Shown: in pieces, positions 11,701 through 22,394 of the stretch
How positions within the stretch are numbered: the stretch's first letter is position 1
Layout of the letters: each line of letters begins with the position of its first letter
Assembly (NCBI GenBank): GCA_902702965.1
Contig: CACRXP010000620.1
Span: 58,078-122,077 of the forward strand
Length of the DNA: 64,000 bases
From: Spirometra erinaceieuropaei
Taxonomy: Eukaryota; Platyhelminthes; Cestoda; Diphyllobothriidea; Diphyllobothriidae
Direction: 5' to 3'
Notes under the pieces: generated by a model
Database searches by the model: none
Seen by the model: the letters and a program-made list of their open reading frames with translations, nothing else
What the model was told of the DNA's origin: nothing
Position numbers and translations under genes: made by a program

Positions 11701-14700
11701 AAACCACAGCGTTTGGCACTTCGTGATAGTCTCAGACTTGAGTCACACACGCAGCAGAGGAGCCGCATTGAGAAGGAGTCGTGGAGCGCATTTCCTACTT
11801 GCGTGGAAGGAGGCAATCGACTGCTTGCGGCGGACAATGTTGTTATATGCCGCAGGTGCTGGTGGTGGAGGGTGTGATGGTGCGGTGTAGCCGGCGGTTG
11901 TATACTGCAGGTGCAATCATGCTAATTCCCCCGGGTGGGAAGACATGTTGCGGGTGTTTTGTTGGCATTCGATTCCTGTCCGGGAGCGAGTCAGTTAGAA
12001 CTTATTCATCAAGTGTCTGAATAAGTTTTTCTCAATTTAATATGCCAGGATGATAGTGGGGGCCAACTTCTGTGTTGTTTTTTTTTCGCATGTGATATTC
12101 CATGGGAGATATGTGTCTCTTACCTGCATTCTTAAATATTGCTATGAATTATTCCTGCATTCGTAAGATTTTCGTTTTGCAGTGTATCACACTGCATTTT
12201 TCATGAGCATTCTATGAAGCACACGTATTTTGCGTTGTAAACAAAGCACTGATGTGGCGTTATTTTTTGCCTTCGACGGTATTTCTTTTCTAAGATACTT
12301 TCCGCAGGGATTGAGTCCTTGAGAATGTAGTTTAGAACCACTCTCTTACTTGATAGCGGGACTTAAACATACTTTTCTACTGACGTTATCCCTCGGAAAT
12401 CAGTGAAAATGTCCCTATCCAAGGTCTTTGTCTGAGGTCTTCGTCTAAATACAATACTTGCAGTTTTTGTGACTTAAGTGAACTTTTACCAGCCTTTACC
12501 AGATTAACCATATTTCCCGGGAACATGTCGCAAGTCTTTTGAACAGGCTTGTGCTTCGCAAAAACCGTGGTCGATAAGGAGTCCTATCATCCTAAAATCC
12601 GACACAAATTTTACCGCAGGACTTATCAAGTAGCTTATAACTTTAAGGGGGGAGATTTTCCTCCACTCAATTGCTAGTACGAATTTTCCTAAAACGCTGC
12701 TTCCTTGTGACTGGCTTTACATTTTTGCGACCACTCGAGCATCTCGTTGGACAGCGCCTACAAAAAGCAAACTGCCCCACTTGTGAAAATTCGTTTGGTG
12801 GAAGCCACACTTTTTCAACGCTAAAAATTTACTTTACTTTTTAGGTAGACATTTTATGCAAAAACATTCTCCTGAATGTAGTCCTTTCATCGAATGGGCG
12901 AGGTTGATATTTGAAAGTGTACTACATTTGAACCTGGAGCTTTCAACATTGTTCACTGCAAGAGTAACGGACGGGGATCCAAACCAGCCAAGTCACTGCT
13001 CTCGATATTTAAGTCCTGCTTGAACCCGGTAGTTTGCGCGTTCTTATGCAGCCGGACGTAACGTCATTTTACGTCGTTGCTGGAGGTATTTGCGAGTTCG
13101 AACTTCACTTAACTGAGCATGTAAATATTAGTCTCATCTGATGTCTCAGCCACTGTGATACTGATGTTGGTTGAATCCGAGCACTACGTTGGCTATCTTG
13201 TGAGCTGGGAATCCTAATCATGGGCATTTGCCGTTGTCCTTTATTTCTGTCCAGGTTAGATGTCCTGTGCCTTGGTCACACTCTCCTGCCGTACTCCGGT
13301 GTTTGGTATAATTTACACCCGGAGCCCGGAAGTATTTCCTTCATCCACACGTTGCCCCATCAAAATACTGAAAGAGTAGGCCAAATTCTATGACGCAGGA
13401 CCCGCAAACCAGTGCGTAAATCCACGTGCATGGTAGGCTTATTGCGCACTTTTAGCGTCACCTATCAGACGCGTCCGCAAAATGCCCATACCTGTCGTGA
13501 ATACCAAAACTGACCTGAGCGGCGTCCAGTCCCCCAGTCAAGATGCCGCCGGTGTTCCCGTGCGCATTTGTAAGTGTAAAACCACCAACTTGACTAAGAT
13601 GTACCAGGCCCGACAAGTCACTGGCATGTGACGTACTAAACCGTGCAAAGTTTTGTCGAGAGAAGCAATGTCAGCGAGCAAAAGACCGTTTTGTGGTGGT
13701 TAATGTAGTGTAAAGACACGGAGAATTACAAGCGGCACTTGGGGACCAGGCTCTGAAAAGGAGCAAGTTGTAAAGAACACCGGTTGCTCATCATAACAAC
13801 GAAGGCGAGCCTGCTTGTTTGTGGACTTACATTAAACAAATTTGATCGTTTCTTCGTATCGTCACCAACACTGTGAGGTAATTTGAATATACGGTCAAGC
13901 TTCACCCCTGAAAAAGACCCCCCGGTAGGAGGGGATGGAGTTTTACATGGAACGACGTGTGTGGCATTATTCCAAGTGGAGTCAATTTATCTGGACTGAC
14001 AGACCTTGATTCATTTTATGCCAGCTGACTGGGAGATGTCGCGTTAGGAAGGCAGGTAGCAAATGCGCCATGCTGCACGTTATACAGCCCAGGCCTCAAG
14101 GTAATGGTTGTTTCGTTCGGATGGATGGGTTGCAGAATTGTTTTGATCATCTAAAGCAGGCGCATAACCGATGAAGAATACTGTACATTTCTGGAACCTC
14201 GTTTGATACCCTGGACGGCTGGTGTGAGCCGCATCAGCGACAGGGTGATAACGCCTTTAACCTTGCTGTTTCGCCGCGAAACGTTCAAAAGCGAGCACAA
14301 TATGCTATCTGTGGTCAGCGTGTCGACCAAACTTGAACTTAATCGAAATTACAGTAGATGTGCTAATTCATTAAATGTTAACCGAAATTCTGTAATGCAT
14401 TTTCGACTTGAAAAGATTACTTGAGTAGCGTTGTGATATTGATTACCGTGCAGCACAATCCTAAGAAATTTCTATTCAGGATGCTGGCTTTTGAACGCGC
14501 TTCTTTTCGGCCGTCTACAAAAACAACAATATGTAAAAAGTGCTTACTTAAGTGGCATGAATTTTCTCATTGATTTTCGATGCCTCTATAGATTCAAATA
14601 CAGTTCATAGAAGATATGCATAAAAATGTTCATTCTTTGCTCATTTGGTAGAAAACAACTTCTTCAAATTTTGAACTTGAAGGAAGGATATTATTCGGTT

Positions 14701-17700
14701 TTAACAAACATATCCAGTTCCCGAATAATTATGAACTTGACCTGCCGTTCGACTTGCATTTAGGGCTCCCAAACTGCAAGCTGTATATCAACCGTGTATG
14801 GAGAATCATCGATTTTTGTACGTTATTAAAAGGAGACCATATGGGGTTCACAAGATTTACCAGTGCATTTCAGCCATACTGTAAACTTTACAAGCAATAT
14901 TAGTAAATGCATAGAGACGGTGCTTTGTAAACGGACATTTCACGGTCTTAAAAATCTCATGGTTAGAAACTTTTTAAAGCCAAATTATACCCTCCCTTCA
15001 GGTATAAAATTTGAAGAAGACGTAATTTTCTATTAAATGAGCACAAGGATTAATTAATTATGCATGTCTTCTATGAACTGTATTTAAATCTATAGGGGTA
15101 TCAAAAATCAGCAAGAAGATTAATACTGCTTAAGTAACCACTTTTTACAGATTGCTGTTCTTACAGACGGCTGGGTTCAAGAAACTTTCGAACATTACAG
15201 TGTTGTATGCAAAGGTTCTCCAATTAACAGGGGGTTGCGGGCTGTGTCACTCTCAGCGGACACTCTCCTGGACACTGTTTTAAGGTATCTGAGAATTTTC
15301 GGAACAAGCGGATTCCCACTAGCCTTCCCTAACTTTGGTTGTACTAGATAATCTTCTCTAGCTCTATTCCTCAGTGGGGCATAAATGCATAACAGCGGTA
15401 ACAAGAACTTGGTGACAATCGATAGTTACTGTGTCGAAGCGTTGTCATTTGACCTTGCTACGGGAAGAGTTTAATATAACCACCCCCATGCAATTAACCC
15501 AGTCATTACTACAAAGTATTTTCACTGGATGAATCGGTTTGCTGTATCGGAATTTCCTCACAATGTTAATCGAAGTGTATGGGGTGGGTTAGAATACAGA
15601 GATTATGGGTGGGCGCGGAGTTAGATTCCTCGTGAAGTTGTCATCGAGATACCACTGTCAAAACTGGGAACTCATATCTGCCGCCCATTCGCTTTTAGTC
15701 GAGCCCCCCCCCCTTCTTTTCATTTGGTGTTCGAACTGCACCTCGCAAGACTGCGTGCACTAAAGGGTCCCAGTCGTGCGCTAGGAAAATTTCTGTATGC
15801 TTGGATTATTTTAAGTTGAAATTTTGAACTGCCGTGTCTGGCCCAGTTACCTATTCATCGGAATACATATTAACAGCATGACCTCCTTAAGTTATTCAGG
15901 TATGCCATCTTAAAATGATTTATTCACTTGAACGTGATGATTTTGACACTTTTTTACGTCTTCTAGCAGTGTCCGAGCTTCTTTTATGTTGTGCTGTGCT
16001 GACTTTGGAACCTGTCACTGTTCATTTTCTTGTTTGTAGTGTGTTTGTATATATGCATGCTTTAAGTGCTTTTTCTGCGTCCGGGCGTCTTATCAATTTG
16101 TATATGCTTTGTCGTGTACGCCGGTTATTACTCTTCTGTGTGGTCACAATCATTTGTAATTTTTTGGTTGACCGTACAGTTTGTGTCTTCAAACGTTATT
16201 GAATTAGCCATTTTGTAGCAACTTCTGCTATTGGGTTTTGTTTATTTAAAGAAAATTTGTACGACTAAAAGATTTGTATTTCTCTTTTTTTATCGGAAGA
16301 GCTGTCTTTGTAGATTTTTATTCGCCCCACTCAAAAACCTATTCCCACCGCTCTCGTAAGTTTGTTTTTCCTGGATTTCTATTTCTTCTTTTTCTACACT
16401 CTACCCCTCGCGAAATGTCAGGCTGCTGCCGACGTACCAAACCTCAACTCTTCATGTCCTAGTAGCACTGCTGCGGCCGAGATTCTATGAATACGTATTT
16501 GCCTACCTCCAGTGCCAGCATATTTTACAGTTAGTCCTCGCTGATGCCTTCTTCAAAGTGGGGTTACTTCTTTTGCCTTCATGATTTCATTCGTAAAGAA
16601 AACGTCGCCTCAAAGGCATCTGAGCCTTTCTTGACCAGTATTCGACCTCAGCGCGCACGCCCCTGAGAGTACATCTGCGGTCTATTTTAAAAGTGCTGTT
16701 CCCATCGTCACTGAGAAATTATGAAATTAACCACGCATTTGCACTTTGAATCTCACCTGGTACCCACAGGCGCTGTTTGGGTCTAGACGTATTTTCTGTG
16801 CTCATTCACATCTACCGATTTTTGTCCCCTCTTCTCCTTCCGAGTTTATGTTGGGCAATCACGACAAGAAGCGTAGCTCAAGGTCCTATTTCAGCACTCA
16901 CGTTTGCAGTGATTGAAAGCTCTTTACTCTTCCGTCTGCGGACGTCACGAACCTTTCTGTTGGCATTTTCCCCGATCGCTGTAAACAATGTCAGCTAGTG
17001 CTGACAAGATCCTAGGCGAACCGGACGGAGTCGTCGGATCAACGAGTATTTTCATATGCAACAGAGCAACAGAGGTGTTTTGATTATCGGTCCACAATTA
17101 TACAGTTTAGAGATAGGATTCTATTGTGAAGGGATGAGACTGGAAATATATACTTCGAGCAGACCAGAAAATTCGCTGTCTGTGATTACATAACCCAGAT
17201 TCATCATCATGATGGAGCCATTTGTCAGTGTACGGTATGCCCACGACTCTCGACACGGCCGATTGGATTTTGTCTAATGCACGGCCCTTCCGTCACGCAT
17301 ACATTTCGAGTAGGTGCTCGAATGGCCTTAACTTCCGTTCGCGTATATCGACAGGACAGGTAAAAGACCTGTGATTTTCTTGGCTAAAGGAATCTTTGCT
17401 TACACTGTGAACAAAATAAACATCTCAAAATCTGTTTTTTTTTCAACTTCCACTCGACAGGCGGCCGCCGCAGGTGCTGCACTCGCCGGTCGCACGACCC
17501 TCCCCGAAAACCATGCACCTCCATCTGTGTCACCCTCTGAAGCGGCGGACATGCGAAAGCTTGGTCTAGTTGGCGGCGTCGGCAATGCTGTTCCACCTCC
17601 CTCTGCGTCCTCTCCAGCCTCCTCATCGCATTCCGGCGAGCAGTACGCAGACTCGCCTTGGAGCTTAGGTGGTGGTAGTGGCAGTGCTGGTGGCACTACA

Positions 17701-18324
17701 CGAAGCTACTCTTCGATGCTGGATGAACAGGTCACCTCTGTTGGTGTTCCTCTGCATGGCTCCTCCTTCTCACCCTGTGTTTCCGTTCCCGTACCCGCAG
17801 ACAGTACTGCGGTTGAGGACTCGGGAGGCGGCGGTGGCCCTGAGGCGGAGGTGGGGGCCATTTCCTGCACCTCAATGCCACCAATTCACCATCCTTCTTG
17901 TGTACCTTCTGCGGTAGGTTTTTTTCACTGATTTCCCCCTTTCCCCGCCCACTCCTCGTACACTGGGTTTTCTCAGCATTCACGGGTTTACACCACCAAT
18001 ACCTCTGCTACCCTTCCCTCATTACCTTTGTTACATTATTGTCTACGTGCCACCAGTTAACAACGACAAATAAGCTGGAAGTGATTTCTAAATGTCGCCT
18101 CCATCTCAGCTTCTCAGACTATCATGAACAACCATTAACACTTTGCCTTTTGACCAATTCAGGTCAGAAGCGTAGACACTTATGTCACCGAATTAGTGCC
18201 TTCGTATGACGCATCTATAAGGAGTTCGGTTGCTAGTGGACTCAACGGCGTGCCGATAATGTCCTTCTGCCCATGCTCCTCTGCCAAGACGCTATCTCCG
18301 TTTCAAGTCACCATCTCTGGCTAA
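8256..18324 (+). CDS. Unrecognised multi-exon gene, Ser/Pro/Gly-rich protein (partial)
   Basis: Three exons on the plus strand join with consistent phase: 8256-8716, 17461-17913 and 18163-18324 (stop TAA at 18322). Together they give about 359 codons and no initiator Met at the 5' end, so at least one upstream exon is missing. The protein is largely low-complexity, rich in Ser, Pro, Gly, Ala and Val, with runs of Gly and Ala and no catalytic motif or domain that I recognise. Such composition is common in intrinsically disordered regulatory proteins, but no function is claimed. A candidate polyadenylation signal follows at 18802. The 8.7-kb first intron contains several repeats. The model rests on open frames, splice sites and composition, with no homology support. 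Confidence 0.5.
8717..9437. other. Unassigned start of the first intron
   Basis: Nothing recognisable was seen between the exon donor at 8717 and the dispersed repeat starting near 9438. Confidence 0.4.
9438..9690 (+). repeat. Dispersed repeat, copy 1 of 2
   Basis: This block matches 22527-22770 at roughly 80-85% by eye. Shared landmarks are GCCAAGCTGTTATCAAAGC, AACTCGGAAGTGACTGT, TTTGCAATGAATGCT and GGCGATCATTGCC. The repeat ends in a C/T-rich stretch after GTTTCCGT. No protein is recognisable in it, and the family is not identified. Confidence 0.8.
9691..14369. other. Unassigned interval within the first intron
   Basis: No exon could be supported. A minus-strand frame (9591-9875) starting with QTIETWIEHLRCDLNRLY looks like decayed coding sequence of unknown origin. 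The part from 12030 to 14200 is free of open frames of note. Confidence 0.4.
14370..14880 (+). repeat. Foldback-type dispersed repeat, left arm and spacer
   Basis: The segment matches a copy at 44815-45310 in the same orientation at roughly 70% by eye (for example AAAAGATTACTTGAGTAG at 14410 against AAAAGATTACTTAAGTTG). Its part from about 14500 to 14715 is also repeated in reverse complement at 14950-15190. The best arm is the block around CTTCTATGAACTGTATTT. It is AT-rich and non-coding. Confidence 0.75.
14950..15190 (-). repeat. Foldback-type dispersed repeat, right arm
   Basis: This is the reverse complement of about 14500-14715. On the plus strand it reads TCTTCTATGAACTGTATTTA near 15068, opposite the complementary block near 14600, and its outer end matches the CCGTCTACAAAAA region near 14512. 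The two arms could form a long imperfect hairpin of about 700 bp. Confidence 0.75.
15196..17460. other. Unassigned interval, end of the first intron
   Basis: No exon or repeat family recognised. The T-rich part at 15910-16460 yields open frames with hydrophobic translations (15915-16202) that lack splice context and look like composition artefacts. Confidence 0.4.
17461..17913 (+). CDS. Exon of unrecognised gene (middle, 453 nt)
   Basis: The exon follows the acceptor TTTTTTTTCAACTTCCACTCGACAG and ends before the donor GTAGGT at 17914. It is 151 codons, phase 0 at both ends, which fits directly to the exon at 8256-8716. It is strongly biased to Ser, Pro, Gly, Ala and Val (runs such as AAAAGAALAG at the start and GGGGG near the end). 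The GC content is clearly above that of the flanking intron, as expected for coding sequence. No domain is recognised. Confidence 0.6.
18163..18324 (+). CDS. Probable terminal exon of unrecognised gene
   Basis: After the acceptor CTTTGCCTTTTGACCAATTCAG the frame required by the previous exon (phase 0) is open for 53 codons, starting VRSVDTYVTELVPSYDAS, and closes with TAA at 18322-18324. Intron 17914-18162 would be 249 nt. The phase match and the Ser-rich translation support it, but a 53-codon open frame is short and an internal exon ending earlier cannot be excluded. Confidence 0.45.
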   Translation, partial: VRSVDTYVTELVPSYDASIRSSVASGLNGVPIMSFCPCSSAKTLSPFQVTISG

Positions 18325-19188
18325 TGTGCTCATCGGCTCTTCAGAGTTACTGATGCAGCAGGGGTGTCCGAACCCACGCGTGCGAATTCTGGGCGACCGT
18401 CTCAACTTATCTGTACGCTATACTTCAGCAGGTCATTTCTATTGTACCCGTGGCTAGTCGCTATTTAAGCCAAACCCAGTTTTGACCACCACGCGAAAGT
18501 TTGTCACATGTCTAGATCGAGTTGCATTCACTTGCATGCGATCGTGCTCCTTGACTTAGAAGACTGTCTTGTTACTTGTATACGTGAACAGGGCACTGAA
18601 AACTGGTTGTATTGTTGCGTTAGATGTAAACAGGGTCAAATAGGTGTATGACACACGTCAGATTGAAACCTCATCAGGTACTGACCGCGATTTAGTCGTC
18701 GCAAGTCAGCTTGACTTGGATTAGCACACGATGGAAAAGGAAACAGCTGCACTGATCCCGGAGTAGCTTACGATGCGTTGTTCGAATGCCTAGTTCCCCT
18801 AAATAAATCAGAAGCGCCAACAGTCGCCTAGGAAGTCTGCCAACTGACGGAATAACTCAGTCCTCCAAGGGTTGAGTCAGAATGCGATGGCTTTTAGCGT
18901 AGCGTTTACAGCAACTCTTTAGCCTGGAAATCCGAGACGATTTTCATAGTGTCGATCATGCGAATATCCGGGGTGGGATGCAGCAAGAACAAATATTATA
19001 CCTCATCAACGTTATTCAGAGGCGAACCGAAAATGCATTCCTACTTAAGGGCGCGTTTACGTGATGTTAGTAGCTGTGCTAAGTTATGCTAAAGAAGTAT
19101 AACGATGACTTGATTTCCATTGATTTATCACTCTTTACTGCGGATTCATTGCCTTGTCAATGGTTTATGTTTTCAATTTCTGCTCCTC
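18325..19188. other. Region downstream of the unrecognised gene
   Basis: No coding sequence recognised. A short block at about 18838-18892 (GCCAACTGACGGAATAACTCAGT) resembles 48754-48806 (GCCAACTGGTGAGATAACTCAGT), suggesting a shared old repeat. Confidence 0.35.
18802..18807 (+). promoter_or_regulatory. Candidate polyadenylation signal AATAAA
   Basis: An AATAAA hexamer lies 478 bp after the proposed stop codon at 18322. It is a plausible 3' end signal for the unrecognised gene, but a single hexamer is weak evidence. Confidence 0.3.
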
Positions 19189-19204
19189 AGATAAGATAAG
19201 ATAA
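19189..19204 (-). repeat. (TTATC)3 LINE tail
   Basis: Three GATAA units on the plus strand, TTATC on the LINE strand, mark the 3' terminus of the minus-strand LINE. Confidence 0.75.
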
Positions 19205-20392
19205 AATGATTTTTTATTTAAGACCCGTCGGGGTCCCATCAAAGCAAGTTAAAATAAATTTACATGCGAATTTTAGACGAGGTAGGCAGAATCTTTACAA
19301 AATGCAATTCATAGTTTCTGAATTAGTAGTCCATTGAGAAACATGATTAGTGAGGGATGAAAAAAACTCCATACAAAAAGTTAAAAATGATCGGATTAAT
19401 TTTACAGGATAAAAAAACCCTCAATAAAAAATAATGACAGAAGAAAGCGAGCAGGACTGGCCTGTAGGTGGCAGTATATAACGGATTGTAGTCGGACATT
19501 GTCAGGGTAGCAATAAATTTCAGCCTTGAGGGGTACGTATGCGGGTCAGACAGGACTGGCCTGCATGTGGTATTGTATACGGGATTCACAATTGACACCG
19601 TCTGGGCCGGATTGATACGCCGCATGAGACTTTTCGCGTCAAAGAGGCCAGTCGAGAGGAACCCAGATGCGATCGGCCACAGCACGCTTCAAGCTCAGCC
19701 GAGCAGTGGGGAAGGGAGGTACGACCAAACTACTAGTAGACGGTGAATACCGAGGGTTCCGCCGTGAGCGTCGACAGACCGCATGAGGTCCGAATGCGGG
19801 AGATGACATCAAAAACCGCAAAAAATTGTCACTATGGGGGAGGAGTCATAGCAGTGGATTTAGAAACCAATTCAAAACAGGGGTTTCTAATGATATAATT
19901 AAGAGTTACCACTTGATCTACCACTAAATCCCAGGAGGACCCTTCTCGAAGTCAAGAATCGGAGTGTTCGGGAATGAGACCGTTAACAGTGCCTTTATGC
20001 CTTCCGGTGTAAGATGTTTGCGTAATTTCGACTTGAATACCAGTAACTTAGGCGATAATCTAATTTCAGGCGGAAGATTATTCCAAAGTAAGGGATATTT
20101 GGAAGCAAAGAAGAGGGAGCGCTTAGATGTAGTAAAAAGAGGCGGCGGAATCATCATACAGGAGTTGGGCGTGGCATAAGACCGATCTCTCGGAGTGAGA
20201 GTGTCAATGAACGGAAGACTGGAGCCAGAGTTAATGCGAAAGAGGAAGCAAAGGCCAGCTTCGAGTCTTCTAACCCACAAAAACTTAATGTTCGCCAGCC
20301 GACATCTCAGGCCCGTAAATAAATATAGGATTTGGTGGGGCGCTGGCAGCTGGGTGGGAAAGCTATGGCAGGGTGTACTGTATTCTGTCTTG
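19189..20392 (-). mobile_element. LINE 3' fragment with (TTATC)n tail
   Basis: The minus strand from about 20390 to 19924 encodes the C-terminal end of a LINE ORF2, with FASKYPLLWNNLPPEIR and FKSKLRKHL, the usual closing pattern of CR1/Jockey-like pol proteins. A 3' untranslated part of about 730 bp follows and terminates at 19189 with three TTATC units, the kind of short tandem tail found on CR1-like LINEs. The untranslated part contains an internal duplication (about 19452-19505 and 19550-19605, both starting AGGACTGGCCTG). The 5' truncation point coincides with a minus-strand SINE, so the predicted N-terminus of the open frame is SINE sequence. It is a different family from the LINE at 1810-3850. 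Confidence 0.8.
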
Positions 20393-20680
20393 GAGGTACG
20401 TTCACCGATCAGCCTACGGGACACGATTGTCTCGTTGCGCCTTGGGTTTCAATCGTGGGCCTTCGCGGGAAGTCTCATGGTGACAAGTAATCGTGCATAA
20501 GTAGGGGTACCGACAGAAACGAGGGAGGCCGTAATGATCATTTTAGGCTTATTAGCCGTCGCTAGCCAGCCATAACCGGCCCCAGCTTTGCAGGACCTAA
20601 GACTCGGACCCACGTTCTTTAGTCCTTGGGCGTTGCTATGGCCAACGCTCTACCATTGAGCCACGGGCCTGTTGCCTTGT
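20393..20680 (-). mobile_element. tRNA-derived SINE, near full length
   Basis: On the minus strand the tRNA-like head starts near 20680 (GGCCCGTGGCTCAATGGTAG, A box). The body follows with the diagnostic GCTAATAAGCC block near 20550, and the tail with AAGGCGCAACGAGA and CTGATCGGTGAACG ends near 20393. It abuts the 5' truncation of the minus-strand LINE. The order of modules is the same as in the copy at 52773-53040. Confidence 0.8.
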
Positions 20681-20724
20681 CGGTTGCAATCGGTAATAAT
20701 TCATATTGACCAAACTGTGGAAAA

Positions 20725-20825
20725 CCCGGTGCCTCGGTGGGATTCGAACCCACAACAGTAAGGGGAGGACTTCAGTACGACCAACGTTGTAACCATCTGA
20801 GCTATGAGACCCCACCGGACAACGC
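20725..20825 (-). mobile_element. Second tRNA-like head (SINE or tRNA pseudogene)
   Basis: The minus strand shows an A box (TAGCTCAGATGGTTACAACG) and a clean B box (GGGTTCGAATCCCACC) separated by a long variable part. The acceptor arms (GGGTCTCA against GAGGCACC) do not pair well, so a functional tRNA is unlikely. It lies next to the SINE at 20393-20680 and differs from that SINE's head. Confidence 0.55.
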
Positions 20826-20879
20826 GAGTTTAATCACATTTGGGTAAATTATGTTGAAGGTGCGTTCACAGATAGGATT

Positions 20880-20985
20880 ACGTGGCATGAGGCAAAACTG
20901 ACGAAGGCTAACAAGCCAGAAATATCGGTTCCGGTCTCCCTGGTCTTTGTCGATACTCCTCCTTCTGTACTGCGTATATTTACAG
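20880..20985 (+). mobile_element. SINE body fragment
   Basis: Only the body is left: CTGACGAAGGCTAACAAGCCAGAAAT, starting near 20899, followed by TCTTTGTCGATAC. It is in plus orientation, opposite to the two neighbouring minus-strand heads. Confidence 0.65.
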
Positions 20986-21519
20986 AAGTTGCTAAAAAGG
21001 GAGGTGAATGCTAGAGGTAACGACGAGATAGCAGGCGGTTGAGTAGGTTAGATGTGGGGATGTGATTTATCGAAGAGGCACGGTCAGTCATCTGTCGCAG
21101 CAAGCTGTTGGACGAGTGATTTGTCGTGTCAATTGGCAGGTCATTCAGAATAGATTTTTTCATAGCGTTTGCATGCCTAGAATAAGCCTTTGGGAGGCAA
21201 AGTTAGGTTTCTCTCAGTCCAATGACAACTGCCTCCATCGTTGCAGATATCCGATATGATATTAAGTTACATGAGTTTTCCGCCTCTCTGTACACGACTG
21301 AGCTTTTCTACCAATCGACTTGTTTGGTGTCCACTAAATGATCGAGGACAGTGTTTGAGACGAACCTCATCCTGTCCTGGGCAGGCGTTTACTCGACCCA
21401 ATTCCTTCATAGAAACAAATGCGCTCTAAAGTGCCACCCTCCCCTCGCCTCCCAATGTAAGAAGTAAGCTACTTGTGATGATCACCTCAAACTTACAGTA
21501 AATATAGGGTTGGCTATTT
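20986..21519. other. Unassigned interval
   Basis: No recognisable feature between the SINE cluster and the PLE tail starting near 21520. Confidence 0.4.
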
Positions 21520-22010
21520 AGATAAGAAGGCAGTCGTCCATAAGATACCATGCAACACGTGTAGTGCGGTTTACTATGGTCAAACTGAGAAATCGGCCTC
21601 TAAACGAATACACGAACATCAACTGGCCGTCAAAAGGCGAGACCACTTGTCCCAGGTTGCCATGCATACGCTGGAAACTGGACACAAATTTGCCTGGGAC
21701 AAGACTCATTGTAGGTGTCCACTCATACAAGAAAGACCGCAAATTTTTAGAGGCCATACATTCTGATAACTCATGCATCAACCGACACGCAGAATTGGAT
21801 GATGTGTACAACGACCTCAAGGAGAAGTGGAAAAGGCATTGACTAGTCAGAACATTACGCCAGTAAGAGTGACATGGCAACATCGATGTTTAGGCATGTT
21901 TTGCACACTTCCTTCACGTCTGTAGACGACTTGGAGAACCAAAGTCGAACATATACACTTAAATTAGTTTATCTTTCCCAAAGAACATATTTCTTCCGAA
22001 TTATTATTCT
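21520..22010 (+). mobile_element. Penelope-like element tail (GIY-YIG domain and 3' end)
   Basis: A 5'-truncated PLE starts near 21520 with the KKAVVHKIP block and continues with AVYYGQTEKSASKRIHEHQL and RRDHLSQVAMHTLETGHKF, the GIY-YIG endonuclease of the same type as the pieces at 1391-1800 and 5231-6440. A frameshift lies near 21705, where the translation leaves the expected frame. The 3' untranslated end stops near 21985 with TCTTTCCCAAAGAACA, matching the copy at 1794. A well-formed hammerhead ribozyme lies about 320 bp further downstream. Confidence 0.85.
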
Positions 22011-22041
22011 TTGGACGCCTGTTTTTAAATGCATATATATG

Positions 22042-22078
22042 ATGTCGGGAGTACGGTATAATACGTTTGTCATATACA
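22042..22078 (+). repeat. Direct repeat, left copy, flanking the hammerhead segment
   Basis: ATGTCGGGAGTACGGTATAA and the following 17 bases recur at 22395-22431 with a few mismatches, 353 bp downstream. Confidence 0.8.
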
Positions 22079-22300
22079 TGTCATACTGCTCGCAGTACTA
22101 CTTGTTTGTAGAACTAACATTAAGTGGTTATTCCACAGTAATTGATTGTCTTCGACTCAAATGTTCATTGAAATTTCGGGTCTGACCCTAAAAGGTCAGG
22201 TCCCGGCGACTTAACTCCATGTCTTGCACTGAATAACTTTTGAAATTATTCGTTTATTTCTTCCCTGGACTTCATGCATCAGAAACCGCATAGGGAACGT

Positions 22301-22383
22301 TGGGGAACCCACTGAAGAGCCGAAACCCCCGTAGCTGTGTCACGCAGCAGCAAAATGTCGGCGAAACACGTGTCTGGACCTTT
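22301..22383 (+). ncRNA. Hammerhead ribozyme, type I, with short helix III
   Basis: All core parts are present in order. CTGAAGA (22312-22318) is the first core strand, with the permitted variable base at position 7. Stem II is GCCGA (22319-22323) with TCGGC (22358-22362), capped by a second hairpin GCTGTG/CGCAGC (about 22334-22348). GAAA (22363-22366) is the second core strand. Helix III is minimal, CA/TG around a CG loop (22367-22372). TC completes a GTC cleavage site, so the cut would fall after 22374. Helix I pairs CCA (22309-22311) with TGG (22375-22377) and may continue with GG/CC. Hammerheads of this kind with tiny helix III are known in Penelope-like elements, and a PLE tail lies just upstream. 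Confidence 0.75.
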
Positions 22384-22394
22384 AGTTAGTACCT

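Noticed and set aside
15915..16202. Membrane protein exon
   Set aside because: The hydrophobic translation comes from a T-rich stretch with no splice context or family pattern.
20735..20812. tRNA gene on the minus strand
   Set aside because: A and B boxes are present but the acceptor arms do not pair, and it sits in a SINE cluster.
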